64,000 bases of DNA, from NCBI RefSeq assembly GCF_017569925.1, contig NZ_CP050854.1:3038001-3102000 (forward strand). The letters run 5' to 3'. This DNA comes from Brenneria izadpanahii (GTDB lineage Bacteria > Pseudomonadota > Gammaproteobacteria > Enterobacterales > Enterobacteriaceae). Shown piece by piece: positions 47,792-57,271 of the stretch. Position numbers and translations under genes: made by a program. The notes beneath the pieces are model-generated. The model was not told the origin of the DNA and did no database searches. It saw only the letters and a program-made list of their open reading frames with translations. How positions within the stretch are numbered: the stretch's first letter is position 1; each line of letters opens with the position of its first letter.

Positions 47792-48121
47792 TTAGTCGAC
47801 GACAAAAAGCCGGGCACCGATTTCGGTGTGGGAACGGTGCGCCTCTGCATTGTCCGCGACCTGATAACTCATACCCGGCGTAAGCGTGAACGTGCGGCCA
47901 TCATCCAGTTCAGTATGCAACTCCCCCTCCAGGCAAAAGAGAATATGACCTTTAGAGCACCAATGATCCGCCATATACCCGGGAGTGTACTCAACAATTC
48001 TGGCCCGAATGTTATCGAAGTTCTGAGTGCGCCAATAAGCGACTCCCGTATCACCTTTATGTTCCTCGGGTGGAATTTTAGACCAGTCTGTCGTACCAAA
48101 AGGAATGTTTGCAATATTCAT
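47792..48121 (-). CDS. DHCW-motif cupin-fold protein
   Basis: 109-residue single-domain cupin with YMADHWCSKGHILFCLEGEL, the DHCW family signature, and GRTFTLTPGMSYQVADNAEAHRS forming the second cupin motif with metal-ligand histidines. Function unknown; it may bind a metal or small ligand. It is probably back in host chromosome, as it shows no island features. Confidence 0.85.
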   Translation of the reverse strand: MNIANIPFGTTDWSKIPPEEHKGDTGVAYWRTQNFDNIRARIVEYTPGYMADHWCSKGHILFCLEGELHTELDDGRTFTLTPGMSYQVADNAEAHRSHTEIGARLFVVD

Positions 48122-48611
48122 ACGCTACTCTCCGCTTTTTTCAATATTAACAACCGTAACATACTGTTGTATCTATGAATACTTTATCGTACGAACACCG
48201 TTGGTTTGCCTAATGCTTCGCAGGATGCAATGAGAAAAACATGCGTGCGACCCGCGTTGACACAATTTTCATAAGGATAAAATAGCTCTATCGTCAGGAT
48301 GAATATTTTCATCACTGGCGGTTAAATCTATGCTGGAGCATCAATCCGGCTGCTGCTACTCTGTTGAGCAAATCTTGAATTTTTCGAAAAATTAATGGCG
48401 TGCGCCCGGCAAAATCATCCGTATTGGGGCAGAAACGGATGGCAATGCAAATCATGGTTCGATCATCAGGTCATCGCACGCCGTACTGCGCTAAATTTAG
48501 GTCGCCCATTGGCAACCTGCTTTCTATATAGATTACCCATTGCATCAATGACGCCATTTTCCGGATGGCCGAGTCGTTACGTTGCCATTATGAAATATCA
48601 GCGGGGAAACT
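48122..48611. other. Upstream region of the MATE exporter gene
   Basis: 490 bases with no convincing gene. TTGACA (48257-48262) and TAAAAT (48278-48283) are 15 bases apart and could be a weak sigma-70 promoter, leaving a leader of over 300 bases before the exporter. A short frame at 48395-48622 has no recognised homologue and no ribosome-binding site. Confidence 0.4.
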
Positions 48612-50045
48612 TTGGGATATAACCACGACCGTTTCATTAAAAAGTTAAAAGACACAGACTGGTATAAGAAACGATATTCAAACCGTGTTCTATTTTGGCG
48701 AGAGATTTCACCGCTTGCTTTTCCCATCTTTATTGAGGGTCTGTGCGTCGTCCTGATGGGGGTCTTCAGTACCTTTCTGGTGAGTTGGCTGGGCAAAGAA
48801 GCGATGGCGGCGGTTGGTCTGGCCGATAGTTTTAACATGCTGATTATCGCGTTTTTTACCGCCGTTGCGCTGGGTACCGCCGTCGTCGTGGCATTCAGCC
48901 TGGGCCAGCGCAATAGAAAACAGGCCAGGGCCGCTTCCCGCCAGTCGATATCCCTGCTGGTTTTGGTTTCGTTTCTGCTGGTGATATTGGTCGAATTCGC
49001 CGGTTCCGAAATTATTGATCTGATTGCCGGTCAGGCGGACGACAACGTCAAAAGCCTGGCGTTGACCTTCCTGAAGTGGACGGTATGGGGATATCCCGCG
49101 CTGGCGGTCGCCCTGGTCGGATGCGGCGCGCTACGCGGCGCCGGGAATAGCAGACTGCCGATGGTCATTAATATCGGGATGAATATTCTCAATATTGTCA
49201 TCAGCAGCCTATTGATTTACGGATTTTCTTCTTGGGATGGCTTCGGCTTTATCGGCGCAGGCATCGGGATCACCGTTTCCCGCTATATCGGCGCGCTATT
49301 CGTGGTTCTGACGCTGATGCACGGCTTTAAGGGCGCGCTGCGAATCCCCTTTAAATCCTACTTCGCCCCATTCACCTCCGCTATTTTGTATGAGGTTCTC
49401 AGCATCGGTATTCCCGCCAGCGTTGAATCGGTCATGTTTAACGTCGGCAAGCTGATCACGCAACGTTTTGTCGCCGGGATGGGAACCGAAGTCATAGCCG
49501 GGAACTTCATCGCCTTTTCCATTGTGGCCTTGATTAACCTGCCCGGTAACTCTCTGGCCTCGGCCTCCACCATCATTGTCGGTACGCGGTTAGGCAAAGG
49601 GCAAATTATGCAGTCTATCCGGCAACTGAATTATATTTTCTGGCTGTCAAATATCGGCCTGTGCCTGCTGGCTATTCTTTCCATCCCAAGCGCAAAATTT
49701 ATGGCGTCGTTTTATACCGATGAACCGGAAGTGATAGAGGTGGCTAAACACCTTATTTGGCTCAACGCCCTGTTTACCCCCTTCTGGGCCGCCTCATGGG
49801 TCTTGCCCGCCGGGTTAAAAGGAGCGAAAGACGCCAGCTATACGATGTGGATTGCGGTGGCCGGCATGTGGGGATGCCGGATTATCGCCGGGTATATTCT
49901 GGGCGTTATGCTCGGATTCGGCGTTATCGGCGTATGGATGGGGATGTTTCTGGACTGGATCGTCCGCGGTTTCTTTTACTATCGCCGCATGACGAGCGGG
50001 CGCTGGCTGTGGCGCTATGCCCCGCAGGAAACGCTGGTTAAATAA
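48612..50045 (+). CDS. MATE-family efflux transporter (EmmdR/YeeO-like)
   Basis: 477-residue inner-membrane exporter with about 12 helices in two pseudo-repeats, each beginning with the MATE pattern (WREISPLAFPIFIEGLCVV and LYEVLSIGIPASVESVMFNVG). The overall sequence resembles the EmmdR/YeeO branch, which exports cationic drugs or flavins using a cation gradient. Start is TTG at 48612 with GGGGAAA upstream; no ATG is available in frame. Substrate unknown. Confidence 0.87.
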   Translation: MGYNHDRFIKKLKDTDWYKKRYSNRVLFWREISPLAFPIFIEGLCVVLMGVFSTFLVSWLGKEAMAAVGLADSFNMLIIAFFTAVALGTAVVVAFSLGQRNRKQARAASRQSISLLVLVSFLLVILVEFAGSEIIDLIAGQADDNVKSLALTFLKWTVWGYPALAVALVGCGALRGAGNSRLPMVINIGMNILNIVISSLLIYGFSSWDGFGFIGAGIGITVSRYIGALFVVLTLMHGFKGALRIPFKSYFAPFTSAILYEVLSIGIPASVESVMFNVGKLITQRFVAGMGTEVIAGNFIAFSIVALINLPGNSLASASTIIVGTRLGKGQIMQSIRQLNYIFWLSNIGLCLLAILSIPSAKFMASFYTDEPEVIEVAKHLIWLNALFTPFWAASWVLPAGLKGAKDASYTMWIAVAGMWGCRIIAGYILGVMLGFGVIGVWMGMFLDWIVRGFFYYRRMTSGRWLWRYAPQETLVK

Positions 50046-50255
50046 GCGGGATTCCGCGTCCTTGTTTGTCAGCTTTTATCACCGTTTTCGGTGGGCCGGA
50101 TTCCAACCGTTGGACGCGCTACAGGTAAAGTTTGCGGACGGTTTGAGAGCAACGGCGCTAACCATCGCCGAAAACACGCGCCGGTTAAGGAATGAGAACA
50201 GGAACGGCGATACGGACGTTAATCCCCATCGCCGTCGCCGCATTTCCGGCGATAA

Positions 50256-50993
50256 TTAATGTTGGCGCAGATCGCGGAGAAAGCGCCGCACCCTGGGATG
50301 CTCAGGCGCGGTGAAAAATTTCTCCGGCGGGGATTTTTCAAGAATAACGCCCTGATCCATAAACCAGATGGTATCCGCCACCTCTCGGGCGAAATTCATT
50401 TCATGGGTCACGCACATCATGGTCATCCCCTCCTGCGCCAGATTACGCATCACGCTGAGCACTTCGCCCACCATTTCCGGATCCAGCGCGCTGGTCGGTT
50501 CATCAAACAACATCACCGGCGGCTTCATGGCCAGCGCCCGGGCAATCGCCACCCTCTGCTGCTGCCCGCCGGATAGCTGCGCCGGATAAGCATTAGCCTT
50601 ATGCGACAGGCCGACGCGCTCAAGCAATTCTCCCGCGTATTGTTTCGCTTCCGAGCGCTTGATGCCCAGCACTTTGATCGGCGATAACATGATGTTATCC
50701 AACACCGAAATATGCGGGAACAGATTGAAATTCTGAAACACGAAACCGATACGCGTGCGCAACTGGTTCAAGCGGGCGCTGCTGCCGTGGATATCCATGC
50801 CGTCAAACAGAATCTGTCCGTCATTGATGGGCTCCAGGCGGTTAACGGTACGGATCAGCGTCGATTTTCCCGAACCGGACGGGCCGCAGACCACCACCAC
50901 CTCGCCGCTTTTGATCTCGGCATTCAGATCGGTCAGAGCCTGATAATCGCCATACCATTTGTTGACTTTGTTGAACAAAATTATCGGTCTCAT
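50256..50993 (-). CDS. Polar amino-acid ABC transporter ATP-binding protein
   Basis: 245-residue ATPase of the GlnQ/GltL type: Walker [20 protein letters not shown]-loop [11 protein letters not shown], signature [16 protein letters not shown], Walker [16 protein letters not shown] and H-loop VTHEMNF. It energises the two permeases encoded just before it; its ATG overlaps the preceding stop by 4 bases. Operon order is BCCP-like gene, dehydrogenase, permease, permease, ATPase. No periplasmic binding protein gene is present in this operon. Confidence 0.95.
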   Translation of the reverse strand: MRPIILFNKVNKWYGDYQALTDLNAEIKSGEVVVVCGPSGSGKSTLIRTVNRLEPINDGQILFDGMDIHGSSARLNQLRTRIGFVFQNFNLFPHISVLDNIMLSPIKVLGIKRSEAKQYAGELLERVGLSHKANAYPAQLSGGQQQRVAIARALAMKPPVMLFDEPTSALDPEMVGEVLSVMRNLAQEGMTMMCVTHEMNFAREVADTIWFMDQGVILEKSPPEKFFTAPEHPRVRRFLRDLRQH

Positions 50994-51760
50994 CCTCGCA
51001 CTCCTTCTTGTGACTGTGCTTCGGTTAACAGCACGGCGTTTTCTCTTTCCGGATCTACGCGTCCTTCATTGCGGCGTTTGCGCGCAATGCGTTCCTCCAG
51101 ATAGTTCGCCAGCTTCGTCAAACTGAAACAGATGACGTAGTAACCCAATGCAACGATGGCAAACACTTCAAACGGTTTTGTCAGCAGTTGGTTATTGACC
51201 TGATTCGCCGCGAAAGTCAGTTCCGGCACGTTAATCACATAGCCAAGCGTACTATCCTTGATGATCGATACCAGTTGGCTAACCAGACTTGGCAGCGTGT
51301 TATACAGCGCCTGCGGTAAAATCACCGTGCAATAGGCCCGGATGTAGCCCATTCCCAACGCACGGGCGGCTTCATATTGCCCGCCGGGCAGCGCCTGAAT
51401 ACCGCCGCGCACGATCTCCGCGATGTAGGCGCTTTCGTAAATCACCAACGTGCACAACATGGTCGTGAAGCCGTTGATGTTATGGCCGATTAGCAACGGT
51501 ACGCAGAAATAGGTCCAGAACACCACCATCAGTAAAGGAATGCCGCGCAGCAGGTAAACCCAGCAGGCCGCGGGCCAACTCAGCCAGCGAAATGGCGAAA
51601 TCCTCGCCATCCCCAGCAATACGCCGACCGGGAATGCCAGCGCCACCGCCAACAGCGACAAGACCAGGGTGCAGATCACCCCGCCCAGCGGGCCGTTGGG
51701 AAACTGTCCGACCAGAAACAGCATCCAGTTATCATGCAAGATAGTCATGACATCAAACAT
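50990..51760 (-). CDS. Polar amino-acid ABC transporter permease
   Basis: 256-residue permease of the HisMQ/GlnP family with about five helices and the EAA loop [23 protein letters not shown] (about 140-162) that contacts the ATPase. Start at 51760 is preferred, with GAGG 7 bases upstream, over 51775. It follows the other permease by 4 bases and forms a heterodimer with it. Its C-terminal tail is long and charged. Confidence 0.92.
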   Translation of the reverse strand: MFDVMTILHDNWMLFLVGQFPNGPLGGVICTLVLSLLAVALAFPVGVLLGMARISPFRWLSWPAACWVYLLRGIPLLMVVFWTYFCVPLLIGHNINGFTTMLCTLVIYESAYIAEIVRGGIQALPGGQYEAARALGMGYIRAYCTVILPQALYNTLPSLVSQLVSIIKDSTLGYVINVPELTFAANQVNNQLLTKPFEVFAIVALGYYVICFSLTKLANYLEERIARKRRNEGRVDPERENAVLLTEAQSQEGVRG

Positions 51761-51764
51761 AGGA

Positions 51765-52463
51765 TTACCTCGCATACACCCGTTGGAAACGCTGCGCCAG
51801 CAACGCGCCCGCCCCCATCAGCAACAGAGAAAAAAGCAGATAGGCAACCGAAGCGATTAAGTAGGATTCGAAGGTGCGGAAGGTATAGTTTTCAATTTCG
51901 CGGGTAACATAGGTCAATTCCGCAACGCCGATCACCATTGCCAGACTGGTGTTTTTAAACAGCAGCACCGTATGGTTGATCAGCGAAGGCAGCGCATTGC
52001 GAACGCCCTGCGGCAGAATGACCGAGCGCATGGCGCGGATATAACTCATGCCCAGCGCGCGCGCGGCCTCATTTTGTCCGTCGGGGATCGCCCTCAGGCC
52101 GCTGCGGATATCCTCGGAAAAATAGGCGGACTGGCAAAAACCCAGCGCCATCATGGCAAACAGAAACTCGGCGTTATAATCGTTCAACCAGATCTGCAAA
52201 GATTCGGGAAGCAGCGTCGGAATAGCGAAATACCAGATCATCAATTGCACCAGCGTCGGCACGTTACGATGATAGGAGACAAACGCCGCCACCAGCAGTA
52301 CCGCATAACGACGCTGGGTTAGTCGGATGGCGACCAGCGCCAGCGCCAGAATCATTGCCAGCATCCAGGAGCCGACGGCCAGTTTAAGGGTGAGCACCAT
52401 GCCATCGACAATCATCTGCGCATAGCGTTCGGAAAAAACGGTGCCAAAATCGAGTGTCATCAT
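51765..52463 (-). CDS. Polar amino-acid ABC transporter permease
   Basis: 232-residue HisMQ-family permease with about five helices and the EAA motif [39 protein letters not shown] is also family-typical. It pairs with the downstream permease and ATPase. Substrate would be set by a binding protein that is not encoded here. Confidence 0.92.
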   Translation of the reverse strand: MMTLDFGTVFSERYAQMIVDGMVLTLKLAVGSWMLAMILALALVAIRLTQRRYAVLLVAAFVSYHRNVPTLVQLMIWYFAIPTLLPESLQIWLNDYNAEFLFAMMALGFCQSAYFSEDIRSGLRAIPDGQNEAARALGMSYIRAMRSVILPQGVRNALPSLINHTVLLFKNTSLAMVIGVAELTYVTREIENYTFRTFESYLIASVAYLLFSLLLMGAGALLAQRFQRVYAR

Positions 52464-52496
52464 TAACGTCTCCCCGTATTTCGTCCGGCGTGTTTA

Positions 52497-53246
52497 CTAT
52501 GCATGCCCGCCCGGCCGCATGGTGGACAGACCGCCCGGCACCTGTAGCGTCGGCGTAATTTCAATATGGCCGAAGTTCACCGCCACCGGCGCCGCCAGCA
52601 CAAAAGCCACCGTGTCGGCGATATCTTTCGCCTGCGGCAGTTCAAAACCATCGATAAACTGCCGGCGTCCTTCCTCTTTATCCCCCATTACATTGCCGAA
52701 AATATCCGTCGCCACCCTGCCGGGGCAGATTTCGGTGATGCGCACCCGCTTGCCGTAACAATCCACCCGCAGTTGACGCGAAAGCGCATGTACGCCGGCT
52801 TTGGTGGCGTGGTAGATCGAGTTGCCGCCGAAGTTATAAATCGCCGCGATTGACGTAATGTTGATGACATGGCCGCAGTCACGCGCGACCATGCCGGGCA
52901 CCAGCAGACGGCACAGGTGCAGCACCGCGCGCAAATTGACATCCACCTGAGTATCGATGGCTTCCTCATCGGCGTTAAGGATCGAGCCGGGGCGGGAAAC
53001 GCCGGCGTTGTTCACCAGAATATCCACCTCGATTTCGGCGCACAGGCGGGTCAAGGCTTCCAGATCGCTGACGTCGATCGCATGCGGAATACACCCCGTG
53101 CGGGCGGCCAGTTCTGCCAATTGCTCTTGACGGCGCGCCACGGCATGAACGGTGATGCCTTCCTGACAAAGACGCTCGACGATCGCCTCCCCCATTCCGG
53201 CGGAAGCCCCGGTGACCAGTGCGGTTTTATAATCTGAAAATGGCAT
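52497..53246 (-). CDS. Short-chain dehydrogenase/reductase
   Basis: 249-residue classical SDR: NAD(P) site TGASAGMGEAIVERL, NNAGV, catalytic S (NITSIAAIYNF), Y and K (YHATKAG), and ICPGRVATDIFG. It resembles YdfG-like serine/3-hydroxy acid dehydrogenases. Start at 53246 (MPFSDYK) follows GGAGAGG; the upstream extension in frame looks non-coding. Being first of the transporter operon, it probably oxidises or reduces a hydroxy or keto group of the imported compound. Confidence 0.92.
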   Translation of the reverse strand: MPFSDYKTALVTGASAGMGEAIVERLCQEGITVHAVARRQEQLAELAARTGCIPHAIDVSDLEALTRLCAEIEVDILVNNAGVSRPGSILNADEEAIDTQVDVNLRAVLHLCRLLVPGMVARDCGHVINITSIAAIYNFGGNSIYHATKAGVHALSRQLRVDCYGKRVRITEICPGRVATDIFGNVMGDKEEGRRQFIDGFELPQAKDIADTVAFVLAAPVAVNFGHIEITPTLQVPGGLSTMRPGGHA

Positions 53247-53368
53247 CTTGCCTCTCCTGTAACGGTTCCGGCGGTGATGATTCGCGCCGGAAATCATGTG
53301 TAATGTGACTGTATCCACTAAATCCCGGCAGGCATAAGACATAAACCATGTGAGGTGATAAGGGGGTC

Positions 53369-53803
53369 TTATAACGCTGGCCGGATGGCCATAATTTCGC
53401 TGTCGTATTCAACGCTATCGCCGTGTTCCACCGCCAAAGACGCCACCACGCCCGACGCCGGGCTGAGCAGCGGCAAATAAACCAGCCCCACTTTAATCAG
53501 CGCCAGCAGCGCGTCTTTCGCCACCGTTTCACCCACCGCGGTAAAGGGTTTTCCATTCGAGGGATGGTGCAGCAGCACATGCCCCGGCATCATCGAGCAG
53601 GCGCGCCGCAGGGCCGTCTCCGGTACGGCGCAGTCAGCAGGCGCGCCGACAGGCATAACCGGCTGAGCGACCGGCTGGCGCGGCGCATAGGCCAATCGGA
53701 CCTTGTAATGACAATTACGGATTTCGATACCGGACAGGCCGGATTGATGCATTTTGCGCGCAATCTGACGCAACTCATTAATATTAAAAGAATTATATTT
53801 CAT
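53369..53803 (-). CDS. Biotin carboxyl carrier-like protein lacking the biotinylation lysine
   Basis: 144-residue protein shaped like AccB. The N-terminal helix NINELRQIARKMHQSGLSGIEI matches the BCCP opening, an Ala/Pro linker follows, and the C-terminal biotinyl domain contains HPSNGKPFTAVGETVAKDALLALI. In normal carriers EAMKM surrounds the modified lysine; here the aligned segment is KVGLVYL, so the lysine is replaced by leucine. It may be a structural partner in the 5-oxoprolinase-type or carboxylase assembly, or a decayed gene. Start at 53803 fits family length. Confidence 0.78.
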   Translation of the reverse strand: MKYNSFNINELRQIARKMHQSGLSGIEIRNCHYKVRLAYAPRQPVAQPVMPVGAPADCAVPETALRRACSMMPGHVLLHHPSNGKPFTAVGETVAKDALLALIKVGLVYLPLLSPASGVVASLAVEHGDSVEYDSEIMAIRPAL

Positions 53804-53923
53804 GATATTTCCGCTACCCTCTGACGATATGGCAATGCCGCCCGCGCACGATAACCACACTGTAACGCGCGGTTATCGCTATCGGGTAAGAGGGTTTCGC
53901 TGTACGTAGATAAGCGGCGCTTA

Positions 53924-54847
53924 TCACCCCACCAGCGTCAACGGACGGTTATCCACGGTACGGTTCGCCATCAGCGACAGCAGAATGGTTTTCACCGCTT
54001 CGGCAGGCTGCGACAGCGGCAAATGGTCGGAAGTACAGAAGGAGAGCGGCGCCTGAATATCCGGGTTGACGATTTTCGCCATCCAGACATTGGCGGATTT
54101 CACCATGCTCCGCGCGGCTGATTCCGGCAGGACGGTGCATCCCATCCCCGCCGTCACCGCGCCGCTGAGCGTGGTGAGCGATTCGATTTCACACTTCACC
54201 CGATACGCCAGATTTTGCTGCACAAAGGCCTCATCCAGCAGCTTGCGCATAATGTTGTAGATACGCGGCAAGAACAGGTCATAACCTACCACCTCGGCCA
54301 GCGGGATCGTCTTGCGCGCCGCGCCCAGGCTCATCGGACAGATAAAATAGAGTTCTTCCTTCATCAACGGCAGGAAACGCAAACCGTGAACTTCACGGTT
54401 GCCGTAAATCACCGCCATATCCATACGGCCGCTCATAATCAGTTCGCTGAGCGTGGTGCCGAAGTTTTCATTGAAATAGATCAGGATCCCAGGATATTGA
54501 CGATGAACCTCTTCCATCAGCGGGATCGCCAGTTGCTGTGCGGCCGTTCCCGGCGCCAGCCCCACCGACACCTCTCCCGACAGCGACTGACCGGAGCCGT
54601 TAATTGCGCTTTGCGCCTGATCGCACTGACGCAAAATCACCTGGGCATGGGTGTAAAGCGTCTTGCCGGCTTCAGTCGGCGTCACGCCTCGCTTGGTGCG
54701 TATCAGCAGTTGCTGATTGACCTCGCCTTCCAGCGTCGCCAGTTGCTGACTCAGCGCCGGTTGCGCGATATGGAGGATATCGGCGGCCTGCGTCAGGCTA
54801 CCCACGTCAACAATTTTAATAAAATATTTAAGACGACGGAGATTCAT
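53924..54847 (-). CDS. LysR-family transcriptional regulator (Nac-like)
   Basis: 307-residue regulator with an N-terminal helix-turn-helix (MNLRRLKYFIKIVDVGSLTQAADILHIAQPALSQQL, residues 1-36) and a ligand-binding domain. It belongs to the Nac/Cbl-like branch. ATG 54847 follows GGAGG. It is co-oriented with the amino-acid ABC operon and ends 65 bases past... upstream of the carrier-like gene, so it likely regulates the adjacent operons. It resembles the second LysR in this cluster (61666-62565). Confidence 0.93.
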   Translation of the reverse strand: MNLRRLKYFIKIVDVGSLTQAADILHIAQPALSQQLATLEGEVNQQLLIRTKRGVTPTEAGKTLYTHAQVILRQCDQAQSAINGSGQSLSGEVSVGLAPGTAAQQLAIPLMEEVHRQYPGILIYFNENFGTTLSELIMSGRMDMAVIYGNREVHGLRFLPLMKEELYFICPMSLGAARKTIPLAEVVGYDLFLPRIYNIMRKLLDEAFVQQNLAYRVKCEIESLTTLSGAVTAGMGCTVLPESAARSMVKSANVWMAKIVNPDIQAPLSFCTSDHLPLSQPAEAVKTILLSLMANRTVDNRPLTLVG

Positions 54848-55071
54848 ACTTGCCTCCATAAAGTGATAAGCCTGACTTTAAGACAGGCAATATCTATGCC
54901 ATCAGCATCCAGCCAAGATGTTCTTATGGAACCCAAAGATTAAAAATATTTAAAAATCAAAAAAGTAGATAAAGATATGCGCTTTTTTAATAACCCGTTC
55001 CGCCATGCCGGCCTGAACCACGCCGGCGGATATTGCACAATTGTGGCACAAAGGTGAAACGTTAAAGCACA

Positions 55072-56172
55072 TCATACATCGGCGATCAGGTGGTTGCTCT
55101 CCGCCGACCAGGACAGGCAGACCGCGGAACCGATAGGATAGATTTGGTCGGCACTCTCCCCCTGCGCTTGCCGCCAGGCTATCATCTCTTCGCCGCCGCT
55201 CAGTTGCAGGGTGTAATGCAGCATATAACCGCGATACACCACCTGCGTGACCTTTGCCGCCACGCAATTATTCTCGGCGAGAGCCGCGCTCTCCGTCAGC
55301 GGCCGCAAGGTAATCGCTTCCGGGCGCACGGTCGCCACCGCCCGATCGCCGGAGACGTCGCACTGCGCCGCCTCAAGGCGCAAACCCGACGGCGTGCCCA
55401 GGAGTACGCTTCCATCCTGACGGCGTTGCTCAATGCGCGCGGGCAGAAAATTAGACGCGCCGATAAATCCCGCCACAAAGCGGTTAACCGGTTTACGATA
55501 GATCTCCGCGGCCGGCGCAATCTGCTCCAGCTTACCGCCCTGCATGACCGCAATCTGGTCGGCCATGGTCAACGCTTCGTCCTGATCGTGCGTCACCATA
55601 ATCGTGGTCAGTCCCAACCGCTGCTGAAGATTGCGGATCTCCAACTGCATACTTTCCCGCAGACTTTTATCCAGCGCCCCCAACGGTTCGTCCAACAGCA
55701 GCATATCCGGTTCGATAACCAACGCCCGCGCCAGCGAAACCCGCTGCTGCTGGCCGCCGGAAAGCTGCGACGGCAGACGATCGCCGAAAGATTTCAATTG
55801 CACCATGTCCAGCGCCCTGGCGACCTTATCCGCAAACTCCGTTTTTAACTGTCCGCGCATTTTCAGGCCGAAAGCCACATTTTCCGCCACCGTCATATGC
55901 GGGAACAGCGCGTAGTTCTGAAACAACATGCCGACATTACGCCGGTGCACCGCCGTGCCGATAATCGAACGCCCGCCGACCAGAATATCGCCGCCGGTCG
56001 GCGCAACCAGACCGGCGATCATGCGTAAACAGGTGGTTTTTCCGCAGCCGCTGGGGCCGAGCAGCGCCAGCATCTCGCCGGCATCGACCACCAGCGAAAC
56101 GTTATCCACCGCCGCCGTTTTGCCGTAATGCTTGCACAGCTTGTCCAGGCGGACTTCAAACGATCTCAACAT
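55072..56172 (-). CDS. Spermidine/putrescine-type ABC transporter ATP-binding protein
   Basis: 366-residue PotA-like ATPase: Walker A LLGPSGCGKTTCLRMIAGL, Q-loop MLFQNYALFPHMTV, signature [16 protein letters not shown], Walker B MLLLDEPLGALD, H-loop VTHDQDEA, then a C-terminal TOBE domain (about 280-360). It is the last gene of the four-gene importer transcript. Despite the family name, many such importers take up iron chelates, opines or amino-acid derivatives. Confidence 0.94.
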   Translation of the reverse strand: MLRSFEVRLDKLCKHYGKTAAVDNVSLVVDAGEMLALLGPSGCGKTTCLRMIAGLVAPTGGDILVGGRSIIGTAVHRRNVGMLFQNYALFPHMTVAENVAFGLKMRGQLKTEFADKVARALDMVQLKSFGDRLPSQLSGGQQQRVSLARALVIEPDMLLLDEPLGALDKSLRESMQLEIRNLQQRLGLTTIMVTHDQDEALTMADQIAVMQGGKLEQIAPAAEIYRKPVNRFVAGFIGASNFLPARIEQRRQDGSVLLGTPSGLRLEAAQCDVSGDRAVATVRPEAITLRPLTESAALAENNCVAAKVTQVVYRGYMLHYTLQLSGGEEMIAWRQAQGESADQIYPIGSAVCLSWSAESNHLIADV

Positions 56173-56179
56173 AATGACC

Positions 56180-57247
56180 TCAACCGCTGAACGTCTGGTT
56201 GTATTTTTCCAGCAACTCCGCGCGACGCGGGATGATATAGCTCCAGTCCGGCGTAAACAGATTCAGCTCCTGCATCCGGCTTTCCGGATAAGCCAAATAT
56301 TTCAACGTTGCGGCGTCAAATTCGATGCCGCGCACCGTCGGCGCGCTCAGCGTCGCCTCCGCCAGCATTTTCTGCACCGAAGGTTCCAATAGCCGATTGA
56401 TCCACGCCAGTCCCAGTTCGCGCTGCGGCGCGCCTTTGACCAACGCCAAACCGTTGATGCCGGTAAACGCGCCCTCCTGCGGATAAGTCATATCCAACGG
56501 CACGCCTTTTTTGGTGTGCGGATAAATCGCCTTGGAATATTCAATGCCGCCAATCATCGCCTGCCCCTGCGCCACCATCATCACCTGCGCTTCGCTATCG
56601 TAAACCGTCATCACATTCGGCTTCAGCTGCGCCAGCTTTTCCCATCCCTGATCGATCAGATACTGCGCCTCATGCAGCGGCTTACCGGTCGCCAGCGCCG
56701 CCGCGACGATCAACATCAGGATGCTTTGGGTATTTTTCGGCGTATTCAGAATGATCTGGCGAGCATACTTCGGATCGAAAATTTCGGCATAGCTTTTAAT
56801 CGGCTGCATCATGCCGGTGTTGATAAACAATCCGGCCATTGATACGGAAAACCCTACGCCGTGGCTGTCGTCAAGCACATAGCGATCGAACACATTTTTC
56901 AGGTTGGGGATCTCATCGGCCGATAACGGTTCGATCAGCCCTTCGGCTTTCGCCTGCGGAACGCCGATATCGTCCATCGACATCACGCTATACACCGGTT
57001 TGTTTTTGGTGGCCCGCAGCGCGGCGATATTCGCCAGCGTCGGCCCCTCGGTGGTTAACACCCGGCATTGATAGTCGCGTTCGAAAACCGGCGCCACCTC
57101 TTTTTTGATCAGGGCGCCCTGCGCCGAGTTATACACGCCGACCTGCAATATGCGATCCGCCGCATACGCTTTGGTATTCAGGTAAGGCAACACGGCCGTT
57201 GCCGCCATCGCTTGCAGAAACGTACGTCGTTTCATCGTCTTCTCCAT
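56180..57247 (-). CDS. ABC transporter substrate-binding protein, Tat-type signal
   Basis: 355-residue PotD/SBP_bac-like periplasmic binding protein. The N-terminus MEKTMKRRTFLQAMAATAVL carries a twin-arginine motif (RRTFL) and a hydrophobic stretch ending AYA, so export as a folded protein by Tat is likely. The mature part shows the two-lobed pattern (ILQVGVYNSAQGALIKKEV, KAIYPHTKKGVPLDMTYP). It defines the substrate of the importer, which cannot be predicted. It sits 7 bases before the ATPase gene on the same strand. Confidence 0.92.
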   Translation of the reverse strand: MEKTMKRRTFLQAMAATAVLPYLNTKAYAADRILQVGVYNSAQGALIKKEVAPVFERDYQCRVLTTEGPTLANIAALRATKNKPVYSVMSMDDIGVPQAKAEGLIEPLSADEIPNLKNVFDRYVLDDSHGVGFSVSMAGLFINTGMMQPIKSYAEIFDPKYARQIILNTPKNTQSILMLIVAAALATGKPLHEAQYLIDQGWEKLAQLKPNVMTVYDSEAQVMMVAQGQAMIGGIEYSKAIYPHTKKGVPLDMTYPQEGAFTGINGLALVKGAPQRELGLAWINRLLEPSVQKMLAEATLSAPTVRGIEFDAATLKYLAYPESRMQELNLFTPDWSYIIPRRAELLEKYNQTFSG

Positions 57248-57271
57248 GCCTCTTCCGGTGGAATTGAAAGA

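Noticed and set aside
35430..48200. Second attachment site copy for the proL-linked island
   Set aside because: I looked for a repeat of the proL 3' end (TCTCGTGCCGACCA) and found no convincing copy; partial matches such as GTGCCGAC inside the helicase gene are chance.
48395..48622. 75-residue frame before the MATE gene
   Set aside because: No ribosome-binding site, no motif, and it overlaps the MATE start.
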